Shown here: piece by piece, positions 15,822 through 22,205 of the stretch
Numbering within the stretch: position 1 is the stretch's first letter
Layout: each line of letters begins with the position of its first letter
From: an uncultured Veillonella sp.
Lineage (GTDB): Bacteria; Bacillota; Negativicutes; Veillonellales; Veillonellaceae
NCBI RefSeq assembly: GCF_915069625.1
Contig: NZ_CAJZFD010000008.1
Span: 1 to 22,205, forward strand
DNA: 22,205 nucleotides
Reading direction: 5' to 3'
Notes under the pieces: generated by a model
What the model was told of the DNA's origin: nothing
The model's input: only the letters and a program-made list of their open reading frames with translations
Database searches by the model: none
Position numbers and translations under genes: made by a program

Positions 15822-18130
15822 TACACAAGTGCCTTTGCTAATACTTCATCCATTGTCTTAACTGGCGTAATAATGAGACCTTCTTTTACAATGTCAGGTA
15901 ATTCTGCAATATCCTTTTCATTGCCTTTAGGAATCAATACTTCTTTAATACCATTAGACAAGGCTGCTAATAATTTTTCTTTTAAACCGCCGATTGGTAA
16001 TACACGGCCACGCAATGTAATTTCACCAGTCATAGCAATATCAGAACGAACCTTGCGGTTTGTCAAGATAGATACCATCGCCAATGTCATTGTAATACCT
16101 GCAGAAGGGCCATCCTTAGGTGTTGCACCTTCAGGCAAGTGAACGTGAATATCGAGTTTCTTATAGAAATCGTCTTCGATTTTTAAGGCTTTTGCATTGT
16201 GGCGGATATAGCTCATCGCAGCTTGACCAGACTCTTGCATAACCTTACCTAAGCTACCAGTTAATGCAAGTTTACCTGTACCATTCATAGTGGTTGCTTC
16301 ACATGGCAATACAACACCACCTACAGAAGTCCACGCTAAACCATTTACATAGCCAATTTGCGGTTTCTTTTCACGCTCTTGGTCAACAAAGATTGGAGCG
16401 CCCAAGAATTCGTGAAGATTTTTTGTCGTTACTTTCGGTGCATCTCCACCTTCTTCAACGACTTTATAAGCAATTTTACGACAAATCTTAGCAATTGTTT
16501 TTTCCAAGGTACGAACACCGGCTTCACGAGTATATTCGGAAACTACCTTTTTCAACACTGCATCAGATAATTTAACCTTATAATCTTCAAGGCCATTTTT
16601 CTTGATTTGTTTAGGTACTAAATAACGCTTAGCAATCTCTAACTTCTCTTGTTCCATATAGCTAGATAATTCAATGATTTCCATACGATCTAACAATGGA
16701 CCAGGAATATTGGATGCAACGTTAGCCGTTGTAATCCAGAATACTTCAGAGAAATCGAATGGTACTTCGATAAAGTGATCGCTGAATGTACTATTTTGTT
16801 CTGGATCCAATACTTCTAACAATGCAGAGGATGGATCACCTTTATAGTCAGATGCTAATTTATCAATTTCATCCAACAAGAATACAGGATTCTTAGTGCC
16901 TACAGTCTTAAGACCTTGAATCATACGACCTGGCAATGCGCCAATATACGTACGACGATGGCCACGAATTTCGGCTTCATCGCGAACACCACCTAAGGAT
17001 GCACGGATGAACTTGCGGTTCATCGCTTTAGCGATAGACGTAGCCAAGGATGTTTTACCAACACCTGGTGGGCCTACTAAGCAAAGAATAGAACCACTAT
17101 TCTTACCAGTTAACTTACGAACAGCTAAGAATTCAAGGATGCGTTTCTTAACCTTCTCAAGGCCATAATGATCCGCCTCAAGCATAGCGTGAGCTTCCTT
17201 GATATCCAAGCGATCCTCAGTCAATTCATTCCACGGTAATGCCAATACCCAATCTAGGTAATTGCGCAAAATAGTTGCTTCTGGCATCAATTGTGGCATG
17301 CGGCTATAACGAGAAATTTCTTTATCGATACGTTCATGTACATCTTCGCTAAGGTTAAGAGCTTTTAATTTAACACGTAACTCTTCAGCTTCTTCCTCTG
17401 GATCCCCTTTGTCACCCAATTCATCGTGGATAACACGGATTTTTTCGCGCAAGAAATATTCTTTTTGCGCTTTTTCCATAGATTGACGTACTTGATTATT
17501 AATGGAGTTTTCCAAATCAGAGATTTGTAATTCCATATTCAAAATGCCTACAATCATATTTAAACGACGAGCTACAGATAACTCTTCAAGTAACTCTTGG
17601 CGTTTAGTATTATTAATAGGCAATAAGAACGCAACTTGATCAGCCAATTCACATGGGTCGCGTAACTCCATTACGCGTGTAACGCCTTCATCTGTAACAG
17701 ATTTAGCCTCTTCAGCCCATTCGCCGAATTTAGACTGAACCAAACGACGATACGCTTCTAGCTCAACATCGTCTTCAAATTCGGAGGCTACACGTTCGTA
17801 GTCCCCTACATAGTACGGATCCATACTTGTAATATTCATTACGCGAATACGTGTAATGCCCTCTACAAGAACACGTACAATACCACCTGGTAAGCGTAAC
17901 ATTTGCTTAATTTTTACTAATGTACCCATTTGGGCTAAGTCATGAACAGTTGGCGCATCAACAGCATCATCCTTTTGGCTGACAACTGCTAAAATGCGAT
18001 CCTCGTTCATTGCGGCTTCTACCGCTTTAATGGATTTGTCTCGACCGATATCGAGGTGAATCACGATATTCGGATATACAACCATGCCTCTAAGAGGTAC
18101 AGTTGGAATCCCAACTTCGAGTAAATTCAT
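15821..18130 (-). CDS. lon: ATP-dependent protease Lon
   Basis: This 769-residue LonA-type AAA+ serine protease degrades damaged and regulatory proteins in the cytoplasm. It has an N-terminal substrate-recognition domain (about 1-200) and a helical/coiled-coil middle. The AAA+ module follows, with Walker [10 protein letters not shown] (353-361) and Walker [10 protein letters not shown] (about 415-423). The C-terminal protease domain carries Ser676 in [10 protein letters not shown] and Lys719 in [10 protein letters not shown] as the Ser-Lys dyad. The length is typical of bacterial LonA. GGAGGAAG lies just before the ATG. The 65-base gap to clpX contains a hairpin that may partly uncouple lon from clpX; downstream it is coupled to engB by a one-base overlap. 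Confidence 0.97.
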   Translation of the reverse strand: MNLLEVGIPTVPLRGMVVYPNIVIHLDIGRDKSIKAVEAAMNEDRILAVVSQKDDAVDAPTVHDLAQMGTLVKIKQMLRLPGGIVRVLVEGITRIRVMNITSMDPYYVGDYERVASEFEDDVELEAYRRLVQSKFGEWAEEAKSVTDEGVTRVMELRDPCELADQVAFLLPINNTKRQELLEELSVARRLNMIVGILNMELQISDLENSINNQVRQSMEKAQKEYFLREKIRVIHDELGDKGDPEEEAEELRVKLKALNLSEDVHERIDKEISRYSRMPQLMPEATILRNYLDWVLALPWNELTEDRLDIKEAHAMLEADHYGLEKVKKRILEFLAVRKLTGKNSGSILCLVGPPGVGKTSLATSIAKAMNRKFIRASLGGVRDEAEIRGHRRTYIGALPGRMIQGLKTVGTKNPVFLLDEIDKLASDYKGDPSSALLEVLDPEQNSTFSDHFIEVPFDFSEVFWITTANVASNIPGPLLDRMEIIELSSYMEQEKLEIAKRYLVPKQIKKNGLEDYKVKLSDAVLKKVVSEYTREAGVRTLEKTIAKICRKIAYKVVEEGGDAPKVTTKNLHEFLGAPIFVDQEREKKPQIGYVNGLAWTSVGGVVLPCEATTMNGTGKLALTGSLGKVMQESGQAAMSYIRHNAKALKIEDDFYKKLDIHVHLPEGATPKDGPSAGITMTLAMVSILTNRKVRSDIAMTGEITLRGRVLPIGGLKEKLLAALSNGIKEVLIPKGNEKDIAELPDIVKEGLIITPVKTMDEVLAKALV

Positions 18131-18155
18131 ACTTCCTCCAGGTATTTATATTATG

Positions 18156-18191
18156 AAAAGAAACTCATTCCTACACAGAAATGAGTTTCTT
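18156..18191 (-). terminator. intrinsic terminator or attenuator between clpX and lon
   Basis: Arms 18158-18169 and 18180-18191 (AAGAAACTCATT) are perfectly complementary over 12 bp, with a 10-base loop. The stem begins 4 bases past the clpX stop. On the minus strand it is followed by TTTTC and then AT-rich sequence. The stem is AT-rich and the U-run short, so partial termination is more likely than a full stop. Confidence 0.65.
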
Positions 18192-18195
18192 CGAA

Positions 18196-19449
18196 TTACG
18201 ATTTCAACTGGATGTCTTGGTCTGCCTCATTTTTGAGTATAGGTTCACCTGTGCTCATCACGGATTCACGATTTACTATGCACTTAGTTACTTCCGGCAT
18301 GGAAGGAACTTCAAACATAACGCGTTTCATCACCTTTTCAATGATAGCACGCAAACCACGAGCACCTGTTTTTCGCTGTAATGCTTCATCAGCGATTTCT
18401 TCTAATGCATCTTCAGTGAAAGTTAACTCTACACCATCAAGGGATAGAATTTTTTCATATTGTTTTGTTAATGCATTTTTAGGCTTTGTCAAAATTTGAA
18501 TCAATGCCTCTCTATCCAATTGATCCAATGTTACCATAACAGGTAAACGACCAATGAATTCTGGAATTAAACCAAATTTCAATAAATCTTCAGGTACAAC
18601 ATCTTTTAAGATAGCTGATACATTACGTTCTTCTTTGCGCTGTACGTCTGCACCAAAACCAAGGGTTTTCTTAGCGGTACGCTTAGTAATAACCTTGTCC
18701 ATACCATCAAATGCACCACCACAAATAAAGAGAATATTTGTAGTATCGATTTGAAGCATTTCTTGATTTGGATGCTTTCTGCCACCTTGAGGTGGAACAG
18801 AAGCTACGGTACCTTCTAAGATTTTAAGCAATGCTTGTTGTACACCTTCACCAGACACGTCACGTGTAATGGAAGGGTTCTCAGACTTACGAGCGATCTT
18901 ATCGATTTCATCGATATAGATAATACCACGTTCAGCCCGAGCTATATCATAATCTGCAGCTTGGATAATTTTAAGCAAGATATTTTCCACATCTTCCCCT
19001 ACATAACCAGCTTCAGTTAAGCTTGTAGCATCTGCAATAGCAAATGGTACTTCTAGCATTTTCGCTAAGGTTTGAGCCAATAGTGTTTTACCACTACCAG
19101 TAGGACCAATGAATAAAACATTAGCCTTTTGTAATTCTACATCATCAACTACATTATCTGTTTGTAAACGTTTGTAGTGATTATATACAGCCACGGCTAA
19201 AGAGATTTTAGCATCATCTTGACCAATAACATATTCGTCAAGATGAGCTTTAATTTCTCTCGGCGTTGGCAATTCTTTTAAGTTGAAGTCATCCGCCTCT
19301 ACGTCACCTAACTCATCAGCGATAATACGTTCACATACTTCAACGCATTCATCACAAATATATACGTTAGGACCCGCTACTAATTTGCGGACTTCTTCGC
19401 TTGTGCGTCCACAAAAACTGCAGCGCATAGTGTCTTTATCTTTTGCCAA
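18196..19449 (-). CDS. clpX: ClpX unfoldase, ATPase of the ClpXP protease
   Basis: This is a 417-residue AAA+ unfoldase. The N-terminal zinc domain has Cys10, Cys13, Cys32 and Cys35 in two CxxC pairs. The Walker A motif GPTGSGKT is at 115-122, the aromatic pore loop GYVGED at 148-153, and Walker B IIYIDEID around 176-183. The RKH pore loop is in GGRKHPN. The ClpP-docking tripeptide LGF (263-265) corresponds to the IGF loop. The sensor-2 region is TGARGLR. ClpX feeds tagged proteins into ClpP, whose gene lies 12 bases upstream. The order tig-clpP-clpX-lon is a classic conserved cluster. The length is normal and the motifs are intact. Confidence 0.98.
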   Translation of the reverse strand: MAKDKDTMRCSFCGRTSEEVRKLVAGPNVYICDECVEVCERIIADELGDVEADDFNLKELPTPREIKAHLDEYVIGQDDAKISLAVAVYNHYKRLQTDNVVDDVELQKANVLFIGPTGSGKTLLAQTLAKMLEVPFAIADATSLTEAGYVGEDVENILLKIIQAADYDIARAERGIIYIDEIDKIARKSENPSITRDVSGEGVQQALLKILEGTVASVPPQGGRKHPNQEMLQIDTTNILFICGGAFDGMDKVITKRTAKKTLGFGADVQRKEERNVSAILKDVVPEDLLKFGLIPEFIGRLPVMVTLDQLDREALIQILTKPKNALTKQYEKILSLDGVELTFTEDALEEIADEALQRKTGARGLRAIIEKVMKRVMFEVPSMPEVTKCIVNRESVMSTGEPILKNEADQDIQLKS

Positions 19450-19461
19450 GGGGCGCCTCCA

Positions 19462-20055
19462 TTACTTGCTTTCTACAGGTTCTCTTGTGAGTACCTCATC
19501 GATTAAGCCGTATTCAACGGCATCCTGAGCACTCATGAAGTTATCGCGATCTGTATCGCGCGCTACAACCTCAATATCTTGTCCACTGCGAGAAGCTAAG
19601 ATACCATTTAATTCTTCACGCATACGAAGAATCTCACGGGCATGGATTTCAATTTCAGATGCTTGCCCTTGTACACCACCTAATGGTTGGTGAATCATAA
19701 CGCGCGCATGAGGTAACGCATAGCGTTTACCTTTAGCACCTGCTGTTAAAAGCACAGCACCCATGCTCGCCGCAGAGCCTACACAAATGGTAGACACATC
19801 TGGTTTGATATATTGCATCGTATCATAAATAGCCATGCCGGCAGTTACAACACCGCCGGGGCTATTAATGTACAAATGGATATCCTTATCAGGATCCTCT
19901 GCTTCTAGGAACAGCATTTGCGCAATAACCGCATTTGCTACATTATCGTCGATAGGTCCACCTAGGAAGATAATGCGATCCTTTAACAAGCGAGAGTAAA
20001 TATCATAGGAACGCTCGCCGCGTTCACTTTGTTCAACTACGATTGGTACATACAT
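19462..20055 (-). CDS. clpP: ATP-dependent Clp protease proteolytic subunit
   Basis: This is a 197-residue serine protease that forms the tetradecameric chamber of ClpXP. The triad is visible: Ser97 in GSAASMGA, His122 in VMIHQPLGG and Asp171 in TDRDNFMSA. The oxyanion-region glycines of SPGGVVTAG are also present. A short N-terminal propeptide (MYVPIVVEQ) precedes the [13 protein letters not shown] block, as in other ClpP proteins, and may be removed autocatalytically. The gene sits 36 bases after tig and 12 bases before clpX, implying co-expression with its chaperone partner. Confidence 0.98.
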   Translation of the reverse strand: MYVPIVVEQSERGERSYDIYSRLLKDRIIFLGGPIDDNVANAVIAQMLFLEAEDPDKDIHLYINSPGGVVTAGMAIYDTMQYIKPDVSTICVGSAASMGAVLLTAGAKGKRYALPHARVMIHQPLGGVQGQASEIEIHAREILRMREELNGILASRSGQDIEVVARDTDRDNFMSAQDAVEYGLIDEVLTREPVESK

Positions 20056-20091
20056 ATATTCACCTTTTCATGTACCTAGTTGAGCAAACTA

Positions 20092-21396
20092 TTATTTAGC
20101 CGCTTCAGCGCCTTTTGCATTATCAATAATGAATCGAGCTGCTTTTTTGCGAGCTACAGAGCCTGCCAACATAGCTACACGACCTTCTTTTGCAATAATA
20201 TCCCAAACTTCTTTAGGATCTGCCCCAAAGTTTTGAGCCATAATGAAGATTTCACGGTTCATATCATCTGGAGTTACTTCGATACCTTCAGCAGTTGCGA
20301 TAGCGTCTAATACTAAATCAGCGCGTACGTTTTCAGCTGCGGAATCTTTGTATTCAGAGCGTAAATCTTCGATAGTTTTGTTGGAGAATTTCAAGTAGTC
20401 ATCAAGTTTCAAGCCACGGCCTTCCATGTTCATAGCCAATTCTTGAATCATTTGTTCTACGCGATCTTCGATCATTACTTCTGGGATGTCTACAGTTGCA
20501 TTTTTAACAGCTGTTTGAATCAAGTCAGCATTGTAAGTATCGATTGCGCGACGGGAAGCTTCTTCTTCCATTTTAGCGCGAAGATCTTTTTTCAATTCTT
20601 CAATAGTTTCGTAAGAGCTTGCTTCTTTTGCGAACTCATCGTTCAATTCAGGCAATTCTTTACGTTTAATGTCATGGATGTGAGTTTTGAATTCTGCTTC
20701 TTTACCAGCAAGGTCTGCTACGAAGTAGTCTTCAGGGAATGTTACTTTTACAGTTACATCATCGCCAGCTTTAGCGCCGATCAATTGATCTTCGAAGCCA
20801 GGAATGAAGCTACCAGAACCGATTTGTAATGGGTAGGATTTACCTTCACCACCATCGAATGGTTTACCGTCAATGGAACCAGCGAAGTCGATTACTGCGA
20901 AGTCGTCTTTTTGAATTGTAGCGCCTTCTTCAGCAACAACCATTTTTGCTTGTTGTTCACGAATATTGTTCAATTGTTCTTCGATTTGTTCGTCAGTTAC
21001 TGTAGCGTCTTGTTTTTCTGCTTCTAAGCCTTTGTAATCGCCAAGTTTAACTTCAGGGCGTTTAGTTACAGTAGCTTTGAAAATCAAGTCTTTACCTTCT
21101 TCGAATTGTTCGCGTTCGATTTCTGGTTCAGATACTGGAACGATATCGTTTTCACGAAGTGCAGCACTGTAGTTTTGGCTAGCCAATACTTCGAATGCTT
21201 CTTCCAAGATAGCTTCTTTGCCGAAGTTCATTTCCAAAACACGGCGAGGCGCATGGCCTTTACGGAAGCCAGGAATGTTTACTTGACCTGCAATGCGTTT
21301 TACAGCTTGTTTGATGCCTTTGTCTACTTCTGCTGCAGGTACTTCAATAGTTAACGTTACTACGTGTTGATCAACAGGATTTACAGTTGCTTTCAT
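20092..21396 (-). CDS. tig: trigger factor, ribosome-associated chaperone
   Basis: This 434-residue chaperone meets nascent chains at the ribosome exit tunnel. The N-terminal ribosome-binding domain carries GFRKGHAPRR (from residue 43), equivalent to the GFRxGxxP signature that docks on protein L23. The middle FKBP-type prolyl isomerase domain (about 160-250) includes DFAGSIDGKPFDGGEG and IGSGSFIPGFEDQL. The rest is the helical C-terminal substrate cradle. Length and order are typical. GAGGAGG lies about 9 bases before the ATG. It is the first gene of the tig-clpP-clpX group, placed after a terminator, so it probably has its own promoter. Confidence 0.97.
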   Translation of the reverse strand: MKATVNPVDQHVVTLTIEVPAAEVDKGIKQAVKRIAGQVNIPGFRKGHAPRRVLEMNFGKEAILEEAFEVLASQNYSAALRENDIVPVSEPEIEREQFEEGKDLIFKATVTKRPEVKLGDYKGLEAEKQDATVTDEQIEEQLNNIREQQAKMVVAEEGATIQKDDFAVIDFAGSIDGKPFDGGEGKSYPLQIGSGSFIPGFEDQLIGAKAGDDVTVKVTFPEDYFVADLAGKEAEFKTHIHDIKRKELPELNDEFAKEASSYETIEELKKDLRAKMEEEASRRAIDTYNADLIQTAVKNATVDIPEVMIEDRVEQMIQELAMNMEGRGLKLDDYLKFSNKTIEDLRSEYKDSAAENVRADLVLDAIATAEGIEVTPDDMNREIFIMAQNFGADPKEVWDIIAKEGRVAMLAGSVARKKAARFIIDNAKGAEAAK

Positions 21397-21440
21397 TTAA
21401 AATATGTCCTCCTCGAAGGGCAATACGCCCAAATTTCTGT

Positions 21441-21446
21441 AGTATA
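21441..21446 (-). promoter_or_regulatory. possible -10 box for the tig-clpP-clpX genes
   Basis: TATACT on the minus strand matches the -10 consensus at 5 of 6 positions. It lies about 45 bases upstream of the tig ATG, between the CBS-gene terminator and tig. I find no good -35 box at 16-18 bases, so this is only a candidate. Confidence 0.3.
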
Positions 21447-21504
21447 TTATGCACTCCTAATAATAACATAAATGCAAGGTCAATGCAATTCTTCTCAATT
21501 TACA

Positions 21505-21535
21505 CTAAAAGACCACCCCAAAACGGGTGGTCTTT
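21505..21535 (-). terminator. rho-independent terminator after the CBS-domain gene
   Basis: AAAGACCACCC (21508-21518) and GGGTGGTCTTT (21525-21535) form a perfect 11-bp stem with a GC-rich core and a 6-base loop. It lies 24 bases past the CBS gene stop. On the minus strand the stem runs into TTTTAG. It should end the CBS transcript before tig. Confidence 0.88.
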
Positions 21536-21559
21536 CTATGTATTACATAATTATGCGAA

Positions 21560-22015
21560 TTAGTTATCTTTAGCAATCAATTTGATGATGTCACGGCGAG
21601 ATAAGATACCAATCAAATGGTAATCCTTATCTACTACAGGAACATTTTTCAAATGTTGATCAAGCATAACAGATACAATTTCTTCTACATCTTTATCCGG
21701 TGTAGTTGTAATTACTTCTTCAGTCATCAACTCATGAACATGAGACGCTAACAATTTTTTAAATTGAGCATTATATTCGCCAATGCCATTGTAATAGATA
21801 CTAGCGCCTAATACATTTACATAGTGAGGTACATGAGGACGTACTTTTTTGTAAAGCAAATCGCCTTCAGAAATAATACCTAATAATTTATTGTTGTCAT
21901 CCACTACGGAAACAGCTGTTAAATTATATTTTACCAACAAATCAGCTACATCAGAAATTGGCGCATCTTTGCCAACAGTAACAGGGTATTTATTCATTAC
22001 TTCTTGGATTTTCAT
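21560..22015 (-). CDS. two-CBS-domain protein
   Basis: This is a 151-residue protein made almost wholly of two CBS motifs (about residues 1-60 and 90-150), a Bateman module. The first repeat is MKIQEVMNKYPVTVGKD...GIISEGDLLYK; the second is HELMTEEVITTTPDKD...GILSRRDIIKLI. Such modules bind adenosyl ligands (AMP, ATP, SAM or cyclic dinucleotides) and usually act as sensors, but no effector domain is fused here and the ligand cannot be read from sequence. The segment between the repeats (about 60-90) has an HVPHYVN...YNGIGEYN stretch I do not recognise further. AAGGAGG lies 8 bases before the ATG. It is probably a single-gene transcript, since a terminator follows and a TATAAT box precedes it. 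Confidence 0.85.
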   Translation of the reverse strand: MKIQEVMNKYPVTVGKDAPISDVADLLVKYNLTAVSVVDDNNKLLGIISEGDLLYKKVRPHVPHYVNVLGASIYYNGIGEYNAQFKKLLASHVHELMTEEVITTTPDKDVEEIVSVMLDQHLKNVPVVDKDYHLIGILSRRDIIKLIAKDN

Positions 22016-22048
22016 AGTGAATTCCTCCTTACAAATACATCTTGCTTT

Positions 22049-22054
22049 ATTATA
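22049..22054 (-). promoter_or_regulatory. -10 box upstream of the CBS-domain gene
   Basis: A perfect TATAAT on the minus strand lies 33 bases before the CBS ATG. The -35 region 17 bases upstream (TTTTAT) is weak. The rest of the 190-base spacer to the window edge (22016-22205) is AT-rich, and I see nothing else in it. Confidence 0.45.
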
Positions 22055-22205
22055 CTATTCGACATAGCATAATAAAACTCCTTTTTTTGTGAACTGATTA
22101 TATAAATAATTTATAAGTCTATTCCTATTGTATAAGTTATAGTAACTATTATTCACTAAACTACTAGAATTAAATTAATAAACTTGGTAAAGTCTGTGCT
22201 CTATA

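Noticed and set aside
22016..22205. Small gene at the right edge
   Set aside because: Both strands are AT-rich and broken by stops. Beyond a -10 box for the CBS gene, nothing is supported.

Overview
All genes in this 22.2 kb window lie on the minus strand, so transcription runs from high to low coordinates. The base composition is AT-rich. The gene content points to Veillonella or a very close relative (Negativicutes, diderm Firmicutes). The main reason is the left half: it encodes a biotin-dependent, sodium-pumping methylmalonyl-CoA decarboxylase. Its subunits MmdA (509 aa), MmdD (114 aa) and the tiny MmdE (55 aa) match in length and sequence character what I remember of the Veillonella parvula enzyme. 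An O-antigen ligase-like protein fits an organism with an outer membrane. The species assignment is inference from memory, not from a search.

Left module (about 1-7600), succinate to propionate. In order of transcription: a succinate/propionyl-CoA transferase; the catalytic and B12-binding subunits of methylmalonyl-CoA mutase as two separate genes; the mutase chaperone GTPase MeaB; methylmalonyl-CoA epimerase; then mmdA, mmdD and mmdE. Succinyl-CoA made by the transferase is isomerised to (R)-methylmalonyl-CoA, epimerised to the (S) form, and decarboxylated to propionyl-CoA with Na+ export. Propionyl-CoA then hands its CoA back to succinate. The biotin carrier (mmdC) and the membrane beta subunit (mmdB) are not in the window and are expected just beyond its left edge. 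Two good sigma-70-type promoters are visible, one before the CoA transferase and one before mmdA. This suggests two transcription units. A strong hairpin lies between the small mutase subunit and meaB.

Central spacer (7496-8015). This 520-base AT-rich gap holds the CoA-transferase promoter, a pair of near-identical 16-bp direct repeats upstream of its -35 box, a long-stem terminator for the right-hand genes, and a separate 12-bp inverted repeat.

Right module (about 8016-22015), a tightly packed housekeeping run. In order of transcription: a two-CBS-domain protein with its own terminator; tig, clpP and clpX (folding and proteolysis); a hairpin that may act as a partial terminator; lon; engB/ysxC (ribosome-assembly GTPase); a long-chain polyprenyl diphosphate synthase; tatC; valS; folC; and an O-antigen ligase-like membrane protein. 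From lon to tatC the genes overlap or nearly touch, which implies co-transcription and translational coupling.

I see no tRNA, rRNA, CRISPR array, insertion sequence, prophage or disrupted gene. The most interesting points are the regulatory structures around the propionate genes, the MmdD/MmdE partial duplication, several start-site corrections, and a long charged N-terminal extension on TatC.
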